NCBI GenBank assembly: GCA_036266995.1
Contig: DATAWX010000106.1
Coordinates: 23,268-87,267, forward strand
From: GCA-003244245 sp036266995
GTDB taxonomy: Bacteria; Actinomycetota; Actinomycetes; Mycobacteriales; Pseudonocardiaceae
Length of the DNA: 64,000 nucleotides
Direction: 5' to 3'
Part shown: one piece after another, positions 40,622 through 48,802 of the stretch
How the letters are laid out: every line of letters starts with the position of its first letter
Numbering within the stretch: the first letter of the stretch is position 1
Made by a program: the position numbers and the translations under genes
Notes under the pieces: generated by a model
The model's input: only the letters and a program-made list of their open reading frames with translations
What the model was told of the DNA's origin: nothing
The model's database searches: none

Positions 40622-41047
40622 TCAGGCTAGCGCGACGGTGGCGGTGGCTTGGCCAAGTACCGACTGGCCGGCGCAGCGCGCGGTAATGGCAACCACCACG
40701 GTGCCCTCATCGAGGCGTCGCGCCACTGTGCCGGAGAATTCTATGACCGCCCCCTCGGCGTCGTCGGGTACGACGACCGGGCGAGTGAATCGGACCGAAT
40801 AGTCCACCACTGCGCCGGGGTCACCGGCCCAGTTCGTCACCAGCCGGCCGCCCAGCGCCATGGTGAGCATTCCGTGCCCGATGACGTCGGGTAGTGCAAC
40901 CTCCCGAGCGGCTCGCTCATTCCAGTGGATCGGGTTGAAGTCACCGGAGGCCCCCGCGTAGCGGACCAGGTCCGCCCGGGTGACCCGGACCTGCAGGCTG
41001 GGCAGCTCGTCGCCCTCAGCGACCTCGTCGCGGCGGCGACGGCTCAC
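40622..41047 (-). CDS. hadB: (3R)-hydroxyacyl-ACP dehydratase subunit HadB (MaoC fold)
   Basis: This is the catalytic hot-dog subunit of the FAS-II type dehydratase (141 residues). The hydratase 2 motif YAGASGDFNPIHWNE near residue 32 supplies the Asp-x4-His pair, followed by GHGMLTMALGG. The GTG start overlaps the hadA stop as GTGA, consistent with a HadAB heterodimer. No HadC follows before tRNA-Trp, unlike in mycobacteria. Confidence 0.88.
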   Translation of the reverse strand: MSRRRRDEVAEGDELPSLQVRVTRADLVRYAGASGDFNPIHWNERAAREVALPDVIGHGMLTMALGGRLVTNWAGDPGAVVDYSVRFTRPVVVPDDAEGAVIEFSGTVARRLDEGTVVVAITARCAGQSVLGQATATVALA

Positions 41048-41505
41048 CGGTCCTGCTCCGCGTCCGAATGATGGACGACCAGCATGGACCGGGCCGTCGT
41101 CACCGGGTCTCCGGCACAGTCAGTGATCTCGCAGCGCACGGTGAGCATGTCGTTGCCCCCCATGCTGCGCACACTGTCGACATGCAGCGCTGTCGCCAAC
41201 TCGTCGCCGGCGTGGATGGGTCGGTGGTGGCGCAACGACTGGGTCCCGTGCACCATCCGGCAATAGTCCAAGCCCAGCTCGGGGTCGCGGAGCAGCGCCT
41301 GCTGCGCCCGGAAGGCGAGGATGATCGCGAACGTGGGTGGGGCGATCACATCAGAGTAGCCACGGGCGCGAGCCGCGCTGGGATCCCGGTAGATCTCGTC
41401 GTCATCCCCGATGGCTTCGGCGAATTCCCGGATCTTCTCGCGGCCGACCTGGTAGGTACCCGCCACCGGGTAGCACCGGCCGATCAAGGACGGGTCAAAT
41501 GCCAT
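41044..41505 (-). CDS. hadA: (3R)-hydroxyacyl-ACP dehydratase subunit HadA
   Basis: This is the substrate-binding partner of HadB (153 residues from the ATG at 41505: MAFDPSLIGRCYPVAGTYQV). It has the N-terminal MaoC-like fold with GREKIREFAEAIGDDDEIY, PPTFAIILAFRAQ, and HHRPIHAGDELA. It lacks the catalytic Asp-His motif, as HadA does. The position after rpmG matches the mycobacterial rpmG-hadAB arrangement. Upstream in-frame codons run into rpmG and are rejected. Confidence 0.87.
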   Translation of the reverse strand: MAFDPSLIGRCYPVAGTYQVGREKIREFAEAIGDDDEIYRDPSAARARGYSDVIAPPTFAIILAFRAQQALLRDPELGLDYCRMVHGTQSLRHHRPIHAGDELATALHVDSVRSMGGNDMLTVRCEITDCAGDPVTTARSMLVVHHSDAEQDR

Positions 41506-41534
41506 CCGCGCAGGCTGGGTCGATGCCAGCCGGT

Positions 41535-41699
41535 TCAGCGAGTCTCGCGGTGGGCCCGGTGCTTGTTGCAGTTCGGGCAGTACTTGCGAATGGTGAGCCG
41601 GTCCGGATCGTTGCGCCGGTTCTTCTTGGTGATGTAGTTGCGGTGCTTGCACTCCTCGCACGCCAACGTGATCTTGGGCCGAACATCAGTGGCGGCCAC
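41535..41699 (-). CDS. rpmG: 50S ribosomal protein L33, zinc-binding form
   Basis: This 54-residue protein starts at a GTG (41699) behind GAGAGAGG: AATDVRPKITLACEECK, then NYITKKNRRNDPDRL and KYCPNCNKHRAHRETR. Two CxxC pairs show it is the zinc-containing form. It lies after tRNA-Met and before hadA. Confidence 0.95.
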   Translation of the reverse strand: MAATDVRPKITLACEECKHRNYITKKNRRNDPDRLTIRKYCPNCNKHRAHRETR

Positions 41700-41780
41700 G
41701 GGTGCCTCTCTCTCGCCGAGCTGTCATCAAATCTGCAGTGAGGTCTGCCGCGGCCAGTACCTGCCGCGCCGGACCAATGG

Positions 41781-41853
41781 TAGCGGTGGCCGGACTCGAA
41801 CCGGCGACACAGCGATTATGAGCCGCTTGCTCTTCCGACTGAGCTACACCGCC
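41781..41853 (-). tRNA. trnM: tRNA-Met (CAT), elongator type
   Basis: This 73-nucleotide cloverleaf has acceptor GGCGGTG / CACCGCT with a terminal G-U pair, D-arm TAGCTCAGTCGGAAGAGCA, anticodon CAT in CTCATAA, and T-arm GGTTCGAGTCC. It is the elongator form by context next to tRNA-Thr and rpmG. Confidence 0.93.
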
Positions 41854-41894
41854 TTCGAGGGCTACACCGCCTTCGCCAGGCAACCCCTCCCACG

Positions 41895-41967
41895 AGCCCC
41901 AATACGGAATCGAACCGTAGACCTTCTCCTTACCATGGAGACGCTCTGCCGTCTGAGCTATTGGGGC
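41895..41967 (-). tRNA. trnT: tRNA-Thr (GGT)
   Basis: This 73-nucleotide cloverleaf has acceptor GCCCCAA / TTGGGGC, D-arm TAGCTCAGACGGCAGAGCG, an anticodon loop ATGGTAA giving GGT, and T-arm GGTTCGATTCC. It is first of the tRNA-Thr, tRNA-Met, rpmG group. Confidence 0.95.
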
Positions 41968-42029
41968 CAACAGTGTCCAACCGGCACCCTAGTGAACGAG
42001 CGACGATAACTGTACACAACCTCGGCCGG

Positions 42030-44606
42030 CTACCCCACCAGGGTGAGTACCGTCTCCTCGCGCCCTCCGAGGGCACGGACGGTCCGGGCGGCCAACCAGG
42101 CGTCGAAGCGGTCCGGCCCGAGCGGCCGGGAGATCAGGAAGCCCTGTGCGACGTCGCAGCCCATCTCCAGCAGCTGGTCCCGGGTGGCATCCTGCTCGAC
42201 GCCCTCCGCGACGACGATCAACCCGAGCGAATGGCCGAGATCGACGATGGCGCGCACCACCGCGAGGTCACCCAGGTCACTGGATAGACCCATGACGAAG
42301 CTCTTGTCGATCTTGACCTCGTCGACCGGCAGGCGACGCAGGTAGGCCAGCGACGAGTACCCGGTACCGAAGTCATCCACCGCAATGCGGATGCCCAGAC
42401 CGTGCAGCTCGCGCAACACCGGCAACGCCCGCTCCGGATCACTCATCACCGCAGACTCGGTGAGCTCGAAACCCAGCAGCGCGGGTGGCACCCGGTACCT
42501 CGTCAGAGCGTCGGTCACCCGGCGCGGGAACTCGGTGTCGGCCAGGTTGCGCACCGAGAGGTTGACCGATACCGACAGCGAGAGCCCACGGTCGAGCCAG
42601 CTTCGGCACTGCGCCAGCGAGCGGTCGAGCACATAGTCGGTGAGTGGATCGATCAGGCCGGTGGTTTCGACGAGGGTGACGAACTCCCCCGGGTCGACCA
42701 TCCCGAACTCCGGATGATGCCAGCGCACCAGCGCCTCCACCCCGATCACCTGGCGGGTGGACAGCGCCAACTGCGGCTGGAAGTGCACGTCGACCTGCCC
42801 GGTGTCCAGCGCATGCCGGAACTGGGTGACCAGCTGGAAACGGCGCAGCAGAACCTGGCCCATGCTGGGTAGGTAGGTGCGGACGGTCTCCTCGCCTCCG
42901 CGTGCGGCATGCAACGCCACGTCGGCTCGTTGCAGCAGAGTATCGGCATCCCGGGTGGGCTCGATCCCGGTGAAAGCGACGCCCACCACGGCGGTGCATT
43001 CCACGGCGAGCTTGTCGACCGGGTAGGGCGCGCTGAGCGCTGCCTGCACCTGCTCGGCCACCGCCCCGGTACCGTGCGCCTCGCCATCGACCAGCAGCGC
43101 AGCAAACGTGTCCCGCTCCAGCCGGGCGATCAGCACTCCGGCCGGCAGGGTGCGGCGAAGCCGCTCCCCCGCGCCCAGCACGACTCGATCACCCCAGACG
43201 TGACCCAGTGCGTCGGTGACCGAGGACAGCAGCCCTAGCTCGACGACGATCACGGCGCATGGCGTGACATCCCGCCGAAGCACCTCAGCGGCGGCCTCCC
43301 GGAAACCGAGCCTATTACGCAGGTTGGTCAGGCTGTCGTGGTAAGCGTCGTGGCGTAGCTGGGCGAGCAGCCGGCAGTTGTCCAGTGCGGTAGCCAGATG
43401 GCTCGCCATCGTCTCGACCAGCCGCTCATCGGCTGCGCCGAATCGCCGCACCCGACTCTGCCGGTCATGTACCTCGATCACGCCGAGCAGCTGGTCAGCC
43501 CCCCGCAGCGGTGCCACGAGTACCTCCGAGGCGGCCCTCGCGGTCAAGGCGGCGGCGACGGCCGGATCCGGACTGCTGACGACCAGCCGCAGCACTTGCC
43601 CGGTCCCGGTCGGCGGGTCGGCCGAAAGTACCGGGTTGAGGTCATGCCGCGATAGCGGACTGGGCAGCGGCCGACCAGCCACCACGGTGTGCAGTCCACC
43701 GTGAGCGGGCATCCGGTGCAGCACCACGCGAGTGGCGTTGAGCTGCACCCGGGCCAGCTCCATGGCGGTGCTCCAGGCGTCCTCATCCAGTTCCGGCTCG
43801 TCGTCGCCACCAGGCCGCACCCCGCCCTGTCCGCCGACGGCCACCAGCAGGCTGAGGTCGTTGAGCACCCCGAGGTCGCGGTGGTCACGGAGCAGCCCGT
43901 AGTAGGCGCGGTACACCCCAGCCACCGTCACCGTCAGCAGGCCGACCAGCAGCGCGCCCCACGGCACCATCCGCACTGTCTCCCCGGCGGTGATCCCGAG
44001 TGCGGCGTTGAGCAGGCCGGTGAGGTAAAGGTGCACCACCGGGCGCGCACTCTCGCCGGGACGCCTTCGGTCCAGCAGCACGATGAAGACCCAGGTCAGC
44101 CCAGAAGTGATGGCGTGAGCGATGACGAATCCGGCAAGCACCGCGAGCCACCGCGGCAACCAGGGCCAGCTCGGCTCGAAGACCAAGCGGGCCAGCAGGT
44201 CGGTGATCGCGATGGTGAGGGTGGCATAGGAGGCGTTGAAGAGCAGCTTGGTCCAGGAATCCCGGCGCAGCAGCCGGGCGGCTACCACAACGCCGACATA
44301 GGCAGCCAGCACCACCGGGCCAGGCAGGTACAGCAGGCCAAAGACCAGCGGGATCTCGGTGGGAGTGATCCGCGCCGCATCGCGGCGGACGTCGACCTCG
44401 ATCGCCAAGAATCGGGCGATCCCGAACGCCACCGCCAATCCGAGGCCGCCGAGCAGCGTGCCGACATTGGGCTTGATGGGATCGGTGGCCACCACGGCAG
44501 CGCCAGCCACCCCTGCGGCGATCGTGAGGATAGCCACGAATGTGCTCGACGTTAAGGCTCGTCCGCGCGATGGTAAACCGCCCAACGGACGCCATCTCGC
44601 AGGCAC
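42030..44606 (-). CDS. Membrane GAF-GGDEF-EAL protein, probable c-di-GMP phosphodiesterase
   Basis: This 858-residue protein starts at a GTG behind TGGAGG. The first 230 residues contain six or more hydrophobic helices. A GAF-like sensor follows (about 250-420), then a GGDEF domain (HDSLTNLRNRLGF on). Its signature site reads RLERDTFAALL instead of RLGGDEFALLL, so cyclase activity is probably lost. The EAL domain is intact: EALVRWHHP, SVNLSVRNL, ELTESAV, DDFGTGYSSLAYL, KIDKSFV, AEGVE and QGF. It likely degrades c-di-GMP, with the GGDEF part as a regulatory or GTP-sensing domain. It lies downstream of tRNA-Thr in the opposite sense of use but on the same strand. Confidence 0.88.
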   Translation of the reverse strand: MPARWRPLGGLPSRGRALTSSTFVAILTIAAGVAGAAVVATDPIKPNVGTLLGGLGLAVAFGIARFLAIEVDVRRDAARITPTEIPLVFGLLYLPGPVVLAAYVGVVVAARLLRRDSWTKLLFNASYATLTIAITDLLARLVFEPSWPWLPRWLAVLAGFVIAHAITSGLTWVFIVLLDRRRPGESARPVVHLYLTGLLNAALGITAGETVRMVPWGALLVGLLTVTVAGVYRAYYGLLRDHRDLGVLNDLSLLVAVGGQGGVRPGGDDEPELDEDAWSTAMELARVQLNATRVVLHRMPAHGGLHTVVAGRPLPSPLSRHDLNPVLSADPPTGTGQVLRLVVSSPDPAVAAALTARAASEVLVAPLRGADQLLGVIEVHDRQSRVRRFGAADERLVETMASHLATALDNCRLLAQLRHDAYHDSLTNLRNRLGFREAAAEVLRRDVTPCAVIVVELGLLSSVTDALGHVWGDRVVLGAGERLRRTLPAGVLIARLERDTFAALLVDGEAHGTGAVAEQVQAALSAPYPVDKLAVECTAVVGVAFTGIEPTRDADTLLQRADVALHAARGGEETVRTYLPSMGQVLLRRFQLVTQFRHALDTGQVDVHFQPQLALSTRQVIGVEALVRWHHPEFGMVDPGEFVTLVETTGLIDPLTDYVLDRSLAQCRSWLDRGLSLSVSVNLSVRNLADTEFPRRVTDALTRYRVPPALLGFELTESAVMSDPERALPVLRELHGLGIRIAVDDFGTGYSSLAYLRRLPVDEVKIDKSFVMGLSSDLGDLAVVRAIVDLGHSLGLIVVAEGVEQDATRDQLLEMGCDVAQGFLISRPLGPDRFDAWLAARTVRALGGREETVLTLVG

Positions 44607-45077
44607 ACAGACCTCCAGCGGTGACTCAACGACTGTGCCTCCCCGCCGAGGAACGGTCGATCAACACGTACCGTTCAGGTGATATCCTGGCGGGTTGGCC
44701 GGGCGAACTCAGCCGATCAGTAGGTGGCGACCTGACCCGTGTTGGCCGATCTCAACACCTCCGGGCACACTCGCGGTAGCGAACACGATCGTGCAAATGG
44801 GGGTCATCTTCACCTCCAACCACGTGCTGATCCGACTCGGATAGTCACAAACAGTGAGATGAAGTTAACTCACTTGGGTGCAGGATATCCGCTTTAGTGT
44901 TGTATTGCCACCTCGACGAATCCGGGTAGCGACCAGCGGTCAATCGGCGGGCGGAGCGGCGGAAAATCTCTCGCGCAGCGTCACCGATCGCTGTCGCGCC
45001 GTAGCAGTATCGGCAGCACCGAAGTCACGTGCCCCCGCTCATCGCAACTTATCCGCCACCTACAGATTAGGACGTGG
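44607..45077. other. Intergenic region upstream of the GGDEF/EAL gene
   Basis: These 471 bases lie between the Rieske stop and the GGDEF/EAL start. I see no convincing gene or riboswitch. The only structure is an inverted repeat AGTGAG / CTCACT (44853-44858 and 44869-44874) around an AT-rich centre with GTTAAC, about 250 bases upstream of the start codon, a possible operator. Confidence 0.4.
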
Positions 45078-45788
45078 TTATGCAACCGGGCCCGGCGGAG
45101 CGTAGACCTGTACCTCACCGTGCGCCTCGCGGACCTCGAAATGCGGCAACGCCGCTGGCGGCACGGGCAGCTGATACCGCAGCAACTCTCCGTTGAGGGC
45201 GAAGGACGTACGGTGGCACGGGCAGTCCAGCCGTCGGGCCGCCGGGTCCAGGGCCAACCGGCAACCGAGATGTGTGCACACCCCCGACACCGCCCGGAGC
45301 TGACCACCGGTGCGAGCTACGAACCCGATCACCGTGCCCAGGTCGAAACCCTGCACCCCACCCTCAGCCAGATCCGCGCTGGCGCTCACGGTACGCCAGG
45401 CACCGGTAGTCGGGACCAAGGTTTGATCCCCGCCAGCCCCGGTGTGAGCCGGACCCCGGCTGATCACCGTGTGGTCCACCACGGCACCGACCGCCGCGGC
45501 GGCTGCCGCGATCGAGGTGGCCGCCACCAACCGCCGCCGAGTGCCATCCACCACCGGAGCGGGCTGGGGCCGCGGCACCTCGCTCTGTTGCGACCCCAGT
45601 TCGACGGCCAGCCGCTGGTGTAAGTCGGTGACGAACTCCTCACTCGGTGTCGCGCTGCCCGGCTGTGCGGACCGCAGCGTGATCGCCGCGCGCAGCGGTG
45701 CGACGTCGGCGTCATCAGCGCGAAATGACCGCGGCCGCCGGCCTCGCAGCAGATCCGCGACGAACCGGCGCGCGCCCCGTGCACTCAC
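45078..45788 (-). CDS. Membrane-anchored Rieske [2Fe-2S] protein coupled to an ECF sigma factor
   Basis: This 236-residue protein has an N-terminal cytoplasmic segment of about 85 residues, one hydrophobic helix (LVAATSIAAAAAAVGAVV) and a C-terminal Rieske fold with cluster motifs CTHLGC and CPCHRTSF. The GTG start overlaps the sigma factor stop (GTGA), so the two proteins are made together. The position is that of an anti-sigma factor; the cytoplasmic segment could hold the sigma factor and the outer cluster could sense redox state. That role is inference. It could also be a simple electron-transfer protein. Confidence 0.8.
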   Translation of the reverse strand: MSARGARRFVADLLRGRRPRSFRADDADVAPLRAAITLRSAQPGSATPSEEFVTDLHQRLAVELGSQQSEVPRPQPAPVVDGTRRRLVAATSIAAAAAAVGAVVDHTVISRGPAHTGAGGDQTLVPTTGAWRTVSASADLAEGGVQGFDLGTVIGFVARTGGQLRAVSGVCTHLGCRLALDPAARRLDCPCHRTSFALNGELLRYQLPVPPAALPHFEVREAHGEVQVYAPPGPVA

Positions 45789-46387
45789 CTGTTCACCTCC
45801 AGCTGCGCGGCTCGACGCAACGCCCGATGCTGCAACACCTTCGCATACGTCACGCTCACCCCCAGGGCGGCCGCGGCCTCGCGCAGTGAACAGGAGTCCA
45901 GGAACCGCAGCTGCAGGATTCGCCGGTAGGGATCGGGGAGCGCAGCCAGGATCACCGCCGCCTGCCCCGCGGTATCCGAGGACGCCGCGGTCTCAGCCGG
46001 TACCGGCTCCAGCCCCTCCGCATCGGTGAGGCTGGTGATCTCGCGACCCAGCGTCCGCCGCCAGTACCCGGCCAGCACCGTCCGCGCGGTGGCCGACAGG
46101 TAGGCCCGCACCTCGCCCACGCTGGCTGAGACCCGCAGCGGCCGCAGCGCCGCCAAAAACACCTCCGCGGTCAGATCCTCCGCGTCCGGCCGGTTACCGA
46201 CCTTGGCGAACATCAGCCGGTACACCCGATCGACGTTGTCCCGGTACACGGCCTCCCAGTCCGGGTAGAACTCGCCATCGACCACCCGCAACTGTGGCGC
46301 GTCCGCGGCTGGCGCGTCAGCCCCGCCGCCCGTTCGAGCGGCAGTGGCCCGACCACGCCCAGGCCGTCCTATCACACCAGCCACCAC
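45785..46387 (-). CDS. ECF-family RNA polymerase sigma factor
   Basis: This 200-residue group 4 sigma factor has region 2 (WEAVYRDNVDRVYRLMFAKV and NRPDAEDLTAEVFLAAL) near residues 43-90 and region 4 (LPDPYRRILQLRFLDSCSLR and EAAAALGVSVTYAKVLQHRA) at the C-terminus. The first 35 residues are low-complexity and the true start may be further in. The gene is first of a two-gene operon with the Rieske protein. Confidence 0.85.
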   Translation of the reverse strand: MVAGVIGRPGRGRATAARTGGGADAPAADAPQLRVVDGEFYPDWEAVYRDNVDRVYRLMFAKVGNRPDAEDLTAEVFLAALRPLRVSASVGEVRAYLSATARTVLAGYWRRTLGREITSLTDAEGLEPVPAETAASSDTAGQAAVILAALPDPYRRILQLRFLDSCSLREAAAALGVSVTYAKVLQHRALRRAAQLEVNR

Positions 46388-46412
46388 CTCCGCTGCCGGC
46401 GAGACCCGGCCC

Positions 46413-46430
46413 GTACCTACTAATAGGTAC
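46413..46430. promoter_or_regulatory. 18-bp palindrome upstream of the sigma factor gene
   Basis: GTACCTA, CTAA, TAGGTAC is a perfect dyad located about 25 bases upstream of the annotated sigma factor start. It could be an operator or a hairpin in the short leader. No typical ECF promoter pair is evident beside it. Confidence 0.4.
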
Positions 46431-46515
46431 CCGGGTTACACCTGTGGCAGTGAGGTTGGCCTCCGGCGATACCTGACCCGGGCAAAATCTGGCATCGCGC
46501 AACTTCTGGCACTGT

Positions 46516-46584
46516 GGACAAGGGGCGACCCGCCCGCCGGACAAGGGGCGACCCGCCCGCCGGACAAGGGGCGACCCGCCCGCT
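46516..46584. repeat. Three 23-bp direct tandem repeats upstream of the GntR gene
   Basis: Units at 46516-46538, 46539-46561 and 46562-46584 are identical except for the last base of the third. Each begins GGACAAGGGGCGACCCGCCC. The array ends 18 bases before the GntR start codon. It could be an array of regulator sites or a recent slippage expansion. Confidence 0.85.
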
Positions 46585-46602
46585 GCGATCGAGGGAGGCG
46601 CT

Positions 46603-47268
46603 GTGCCAGCTCAGCCCGGGCTCGCCGCGAACGGCATCCTCGCGCCGGCCAGCCTGGTCGAGCTCGCGGTGCAACGGCTGCGCAGCGAGATCCTCAGCGG
46701 CGCGCTGGTGCCCGGCGAGCGGCTGATCGAGGAGCAGCTCACCCGGCGGTTCGGCACCAGCAGGGCACCGCTGCGGGAGGCGTTGCAAGTGCTGGGCCAG
46801 CAGGGCCTGGTCGAGCACCTGCCGCGACGGGGCGTGCGGGTCACCGAGCTGGTCCCGCAGGATGTCGACGAGCTGTTCAGTCTCCGCGACGTGCTCGAAC
46901 GGTTCGCCGTACAGATCGCTCCGTCGGTGCCCGACCCGCTGGCGCTTGCGGAGTTGGCCAACCGGCTCGACGCGATGCGCCACGCTGCCAGCACCGGAGC
47001 CGCGTTGGAGCAAGCCGAAGCCCACCGGCAGTTCCACATCGCGCTGGTCTCCATGGCCGGACACCGCCACCTGCTGATGGTCTACGAACCGGTCATCCTG
47101 AAGCTGCAGCTGTACATGGCTGCCAACCTGCGACGCGAGGCACAGGTGCAGACACCGCAGGACGGGGTCCGGCGGCACCAGCGGCTGTTCGACGCGGTGG
47201 TAACCGGCGACGCCGATGGCGTCCTCACCGCACTGAGCAACCACGGCGCCCGGTCCTACTTCGCCTGA
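46603..47268 (+). CDS. GntR-family transcriptional regulator (FadR/FCD subfamily)
   Basis: This 221-residue protein starts at a GTG with GAGGGAGG upstream. The N-terminal winged helix (about residues 17-80) shows the GntR pattern GALVPGERLIEEQLTRRFGT then SRAPLREALQVLGQQGLVEH. The C-terminal FCD ligand domain (about 90-215) contains LFSLRDVLERFAV and HRQFHIALVSMAGH with the metal-binding His residues. It is first in the biuret-type operon and probably the local repressor, with an acidic ureide or degradation product as effector (inference). Confidence 0.88.
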   Translation: MPAQPGLAANGILAPASLVELAVQRLRSEILSGALVPGERLIEEQLTRRFGTSRAPLREALQVLGQQGLVEHLPRRGVRVTELVPQDVDELFSLRDVLERFAVQIAPSVPDPLALAELANRLDAMRHAASTGAALEQAEAHRQFHIALVSMAGHRHLLMVYEPVILKLQLYMAANLRREAQVQTPQDGVRRHQRLFDAVVTGDADGVLTALSNHGARSYFA

Positions 47269-47386
47269 CTGCGCTAGCCCGCCCGACAGCTCCCAGCGTC
47301 AGCGTCGGCGGGGCCAGACGGCGCATGTAACTCGGATGTAACAAGCACGACCATCGAGTGACACCCGTCCGTCGACAATCGACAAA

Positions 47387-48793
47387 GTGCGATCCATTTC
47401 ACCCGTTGTCACACCATCCGATCACTCGATCGGGGTTCGCGATCTGCAAGCCGCCTACGCAACGGAGCAACTGCGGCCGGACCAGTTGGTCGATCTTGTG
47501 GTGCACCGGATCGCCAGCCGTGGTGAGGACGCGGTGTGGATCTCTCGCTGGCCCGACCACGAGCTGTACCAACGGGCTGCGGAGCTGGACCGGATCCGGC
47601 GGGAACGCGGATCGGCAGGGATGCCCCTGTTCGGCGTGCCCTGCGCGGTGAAGGACAACATCGACGTCGCCGGGCTCCCCACCACCGCGGCCTGCCCGCA
47701 ATTCAGTTACCGACCGGCCCGCAACGCCCACTGCGTGCAGCGGCTGATCGACGCCGGGGCCATCGTGATCGGCAAGACGAACATGGACCAGTTCGCCACC
47801 GGGCTGACCGGTACTCGGTCGCCCTACGGCGTCTGCCAGAGCGTGTTCGCCGATAACCGGATTGCCGGCTCAGCCGGAGGCGCCCTGATTGCTGGGGGTT
47901 CCAGTTCGGGCTCGGCCGTCGCGGTGGCCGCGGGACTGGTCTCCTTCGCGCTGGGCACTGACACTGCGGGCTCCGGACGCGTCCCGGCCGCCATGAATGG
48001 GATCGTCGGCTGCAAGCCGACCCGTGGACTGGTCAGCACCGCGGGCGTAGTGCCAGCCTGCCGGTCGCTGGACTGCGTGAGCATTTTCACCGCCGACGTG
48101 GGCGACGCCGCCGCGGTGTTGGACGTGATCACGGGCTTCGATCCGATGGACGCATGGTCGCGGCCGGTGAACGGCGGTGCGAGCCCTGGCACTGATCACG
48201 ACTCCCCGGTGGAAATCCTGATTCCCACCGAGCTCGACTTCGAGGGCGACGACGCGATGCGCGACGCCTTCGAGCTCGCTGTGGACCGCGCAGCCGAGCA
48301 CGCCGGCACCCTGACGCCGACCACGATCGCTCCGCTGCTCGAGGCGGGCGACATGGTCTACCACGGACCGTGGATCGCCGAGCGGCTGGCCGAGCTGGAG
48401 GCATTCCTCGCCGCGCACCCCGACGACGTCCTGCCGATCACCCGGCAGGTGATCGAGACCGGCAGGCAGTACGACGCCGTGGCCACCTTCCGGTGCTGGC
48501 ACCGCCTCAAGGAGCTGCAACGCTGGACCGACCAGCTCTGGCGGCGCGCGCAGCTACTGATCATGCCTACTGTGCCGACCACGTTCACCGTGGAGGAGAT
48601 AGCCCAAGAGCCGGTGCAGCGCAACAATGTGCTCGGCCGCTACACCCAGTTCGTCAACCTACTCGACCTCGCGGCGCTCACCGTGCCGGCCGGGCGGACC
48701 GCTGACGGGCGACCAGCCAGCGTCACGTTGATCGGTCCCGCGTTCTCCGAGGCCCTGCTGCTGCCCGTCGGACGCCGGCTGACCTACCGGTAG
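47387..48793 (+). CDS. atzF: Allophanate hydrolase-type amidase (AtzF amidase domain only)
   Basis: This amidase signature enzyme (468 residues) likely hydrolyses allophanate, releasing ammonia and CO2. The triad is visible: Lys89 in CAVKDNIDVAG, cis-Ser172 in GGSSSGSAVAVAAG and Ser196 in GTDTAGSGRVPAA. The run GTDTAGSGRVPAAxNG and the end VLGRYTQFVNLLDLAALTVP are typical of allophanate hydrolases rather than GatA. The C-terminal domain of full-length AtzF/DUR1,2 (about 130 residues) is absent. About nine extra residues precede the cis-Ser loop. The GTG start has only a weak ribosome site, so a leaderless start is possible. BiuH follows 10 bases downstream. Confidence 0.82.
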   Translation: MRSISPVVTPSDHSIGVRDLQAAYATEQLRPDQLVDLVVHRIASRGEDAVWISRWPDHELYQRAAELDRIRRERGSAGMPLFGVPCAVKDNIDVAGLPTTAACPQFSYRPARNAHCVQRLIDAGAIVIGKTNMDQFATGLTGTRSPYGVCQSVFADNRIAGSAGGALIAGGSSSGSAVAVAAGLVSFALGTDTAGSGRVPAAMNGIVGCKPTRGLVSTAGVVPACRSLDCVSIFTADVGDAAAVLDVITGFDPMDAWSRPVNGGASPGTDHDSPVEILIPTELDFEGDDAMRDAFELAVDRAAEHAGTLTPTTIAPLLEAGDMVYHGPWIAERLAELEAFLAAHPDDVLPITRQVIETGRQYDAVATFRCWHRLKELQRWTDQLWRRAQLLIMPTVPTTFTVEEIAQEPVQRNNVLGRYTQFVNLLDLAALTVPAGRTADGRPASVTLIGPAFSEALLLPVGRRLTYR

Positions 48794-48802
48794 GAGGAAC
48801 AC

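Noticed and set aside
44607..45077. c-di-GMP riboswitch upstream of the GGDEF/EAL gene
   Set aside because: No GEMM-type conserved core could be found on the minus strand; only a small AT-centred inverted repeat is present.
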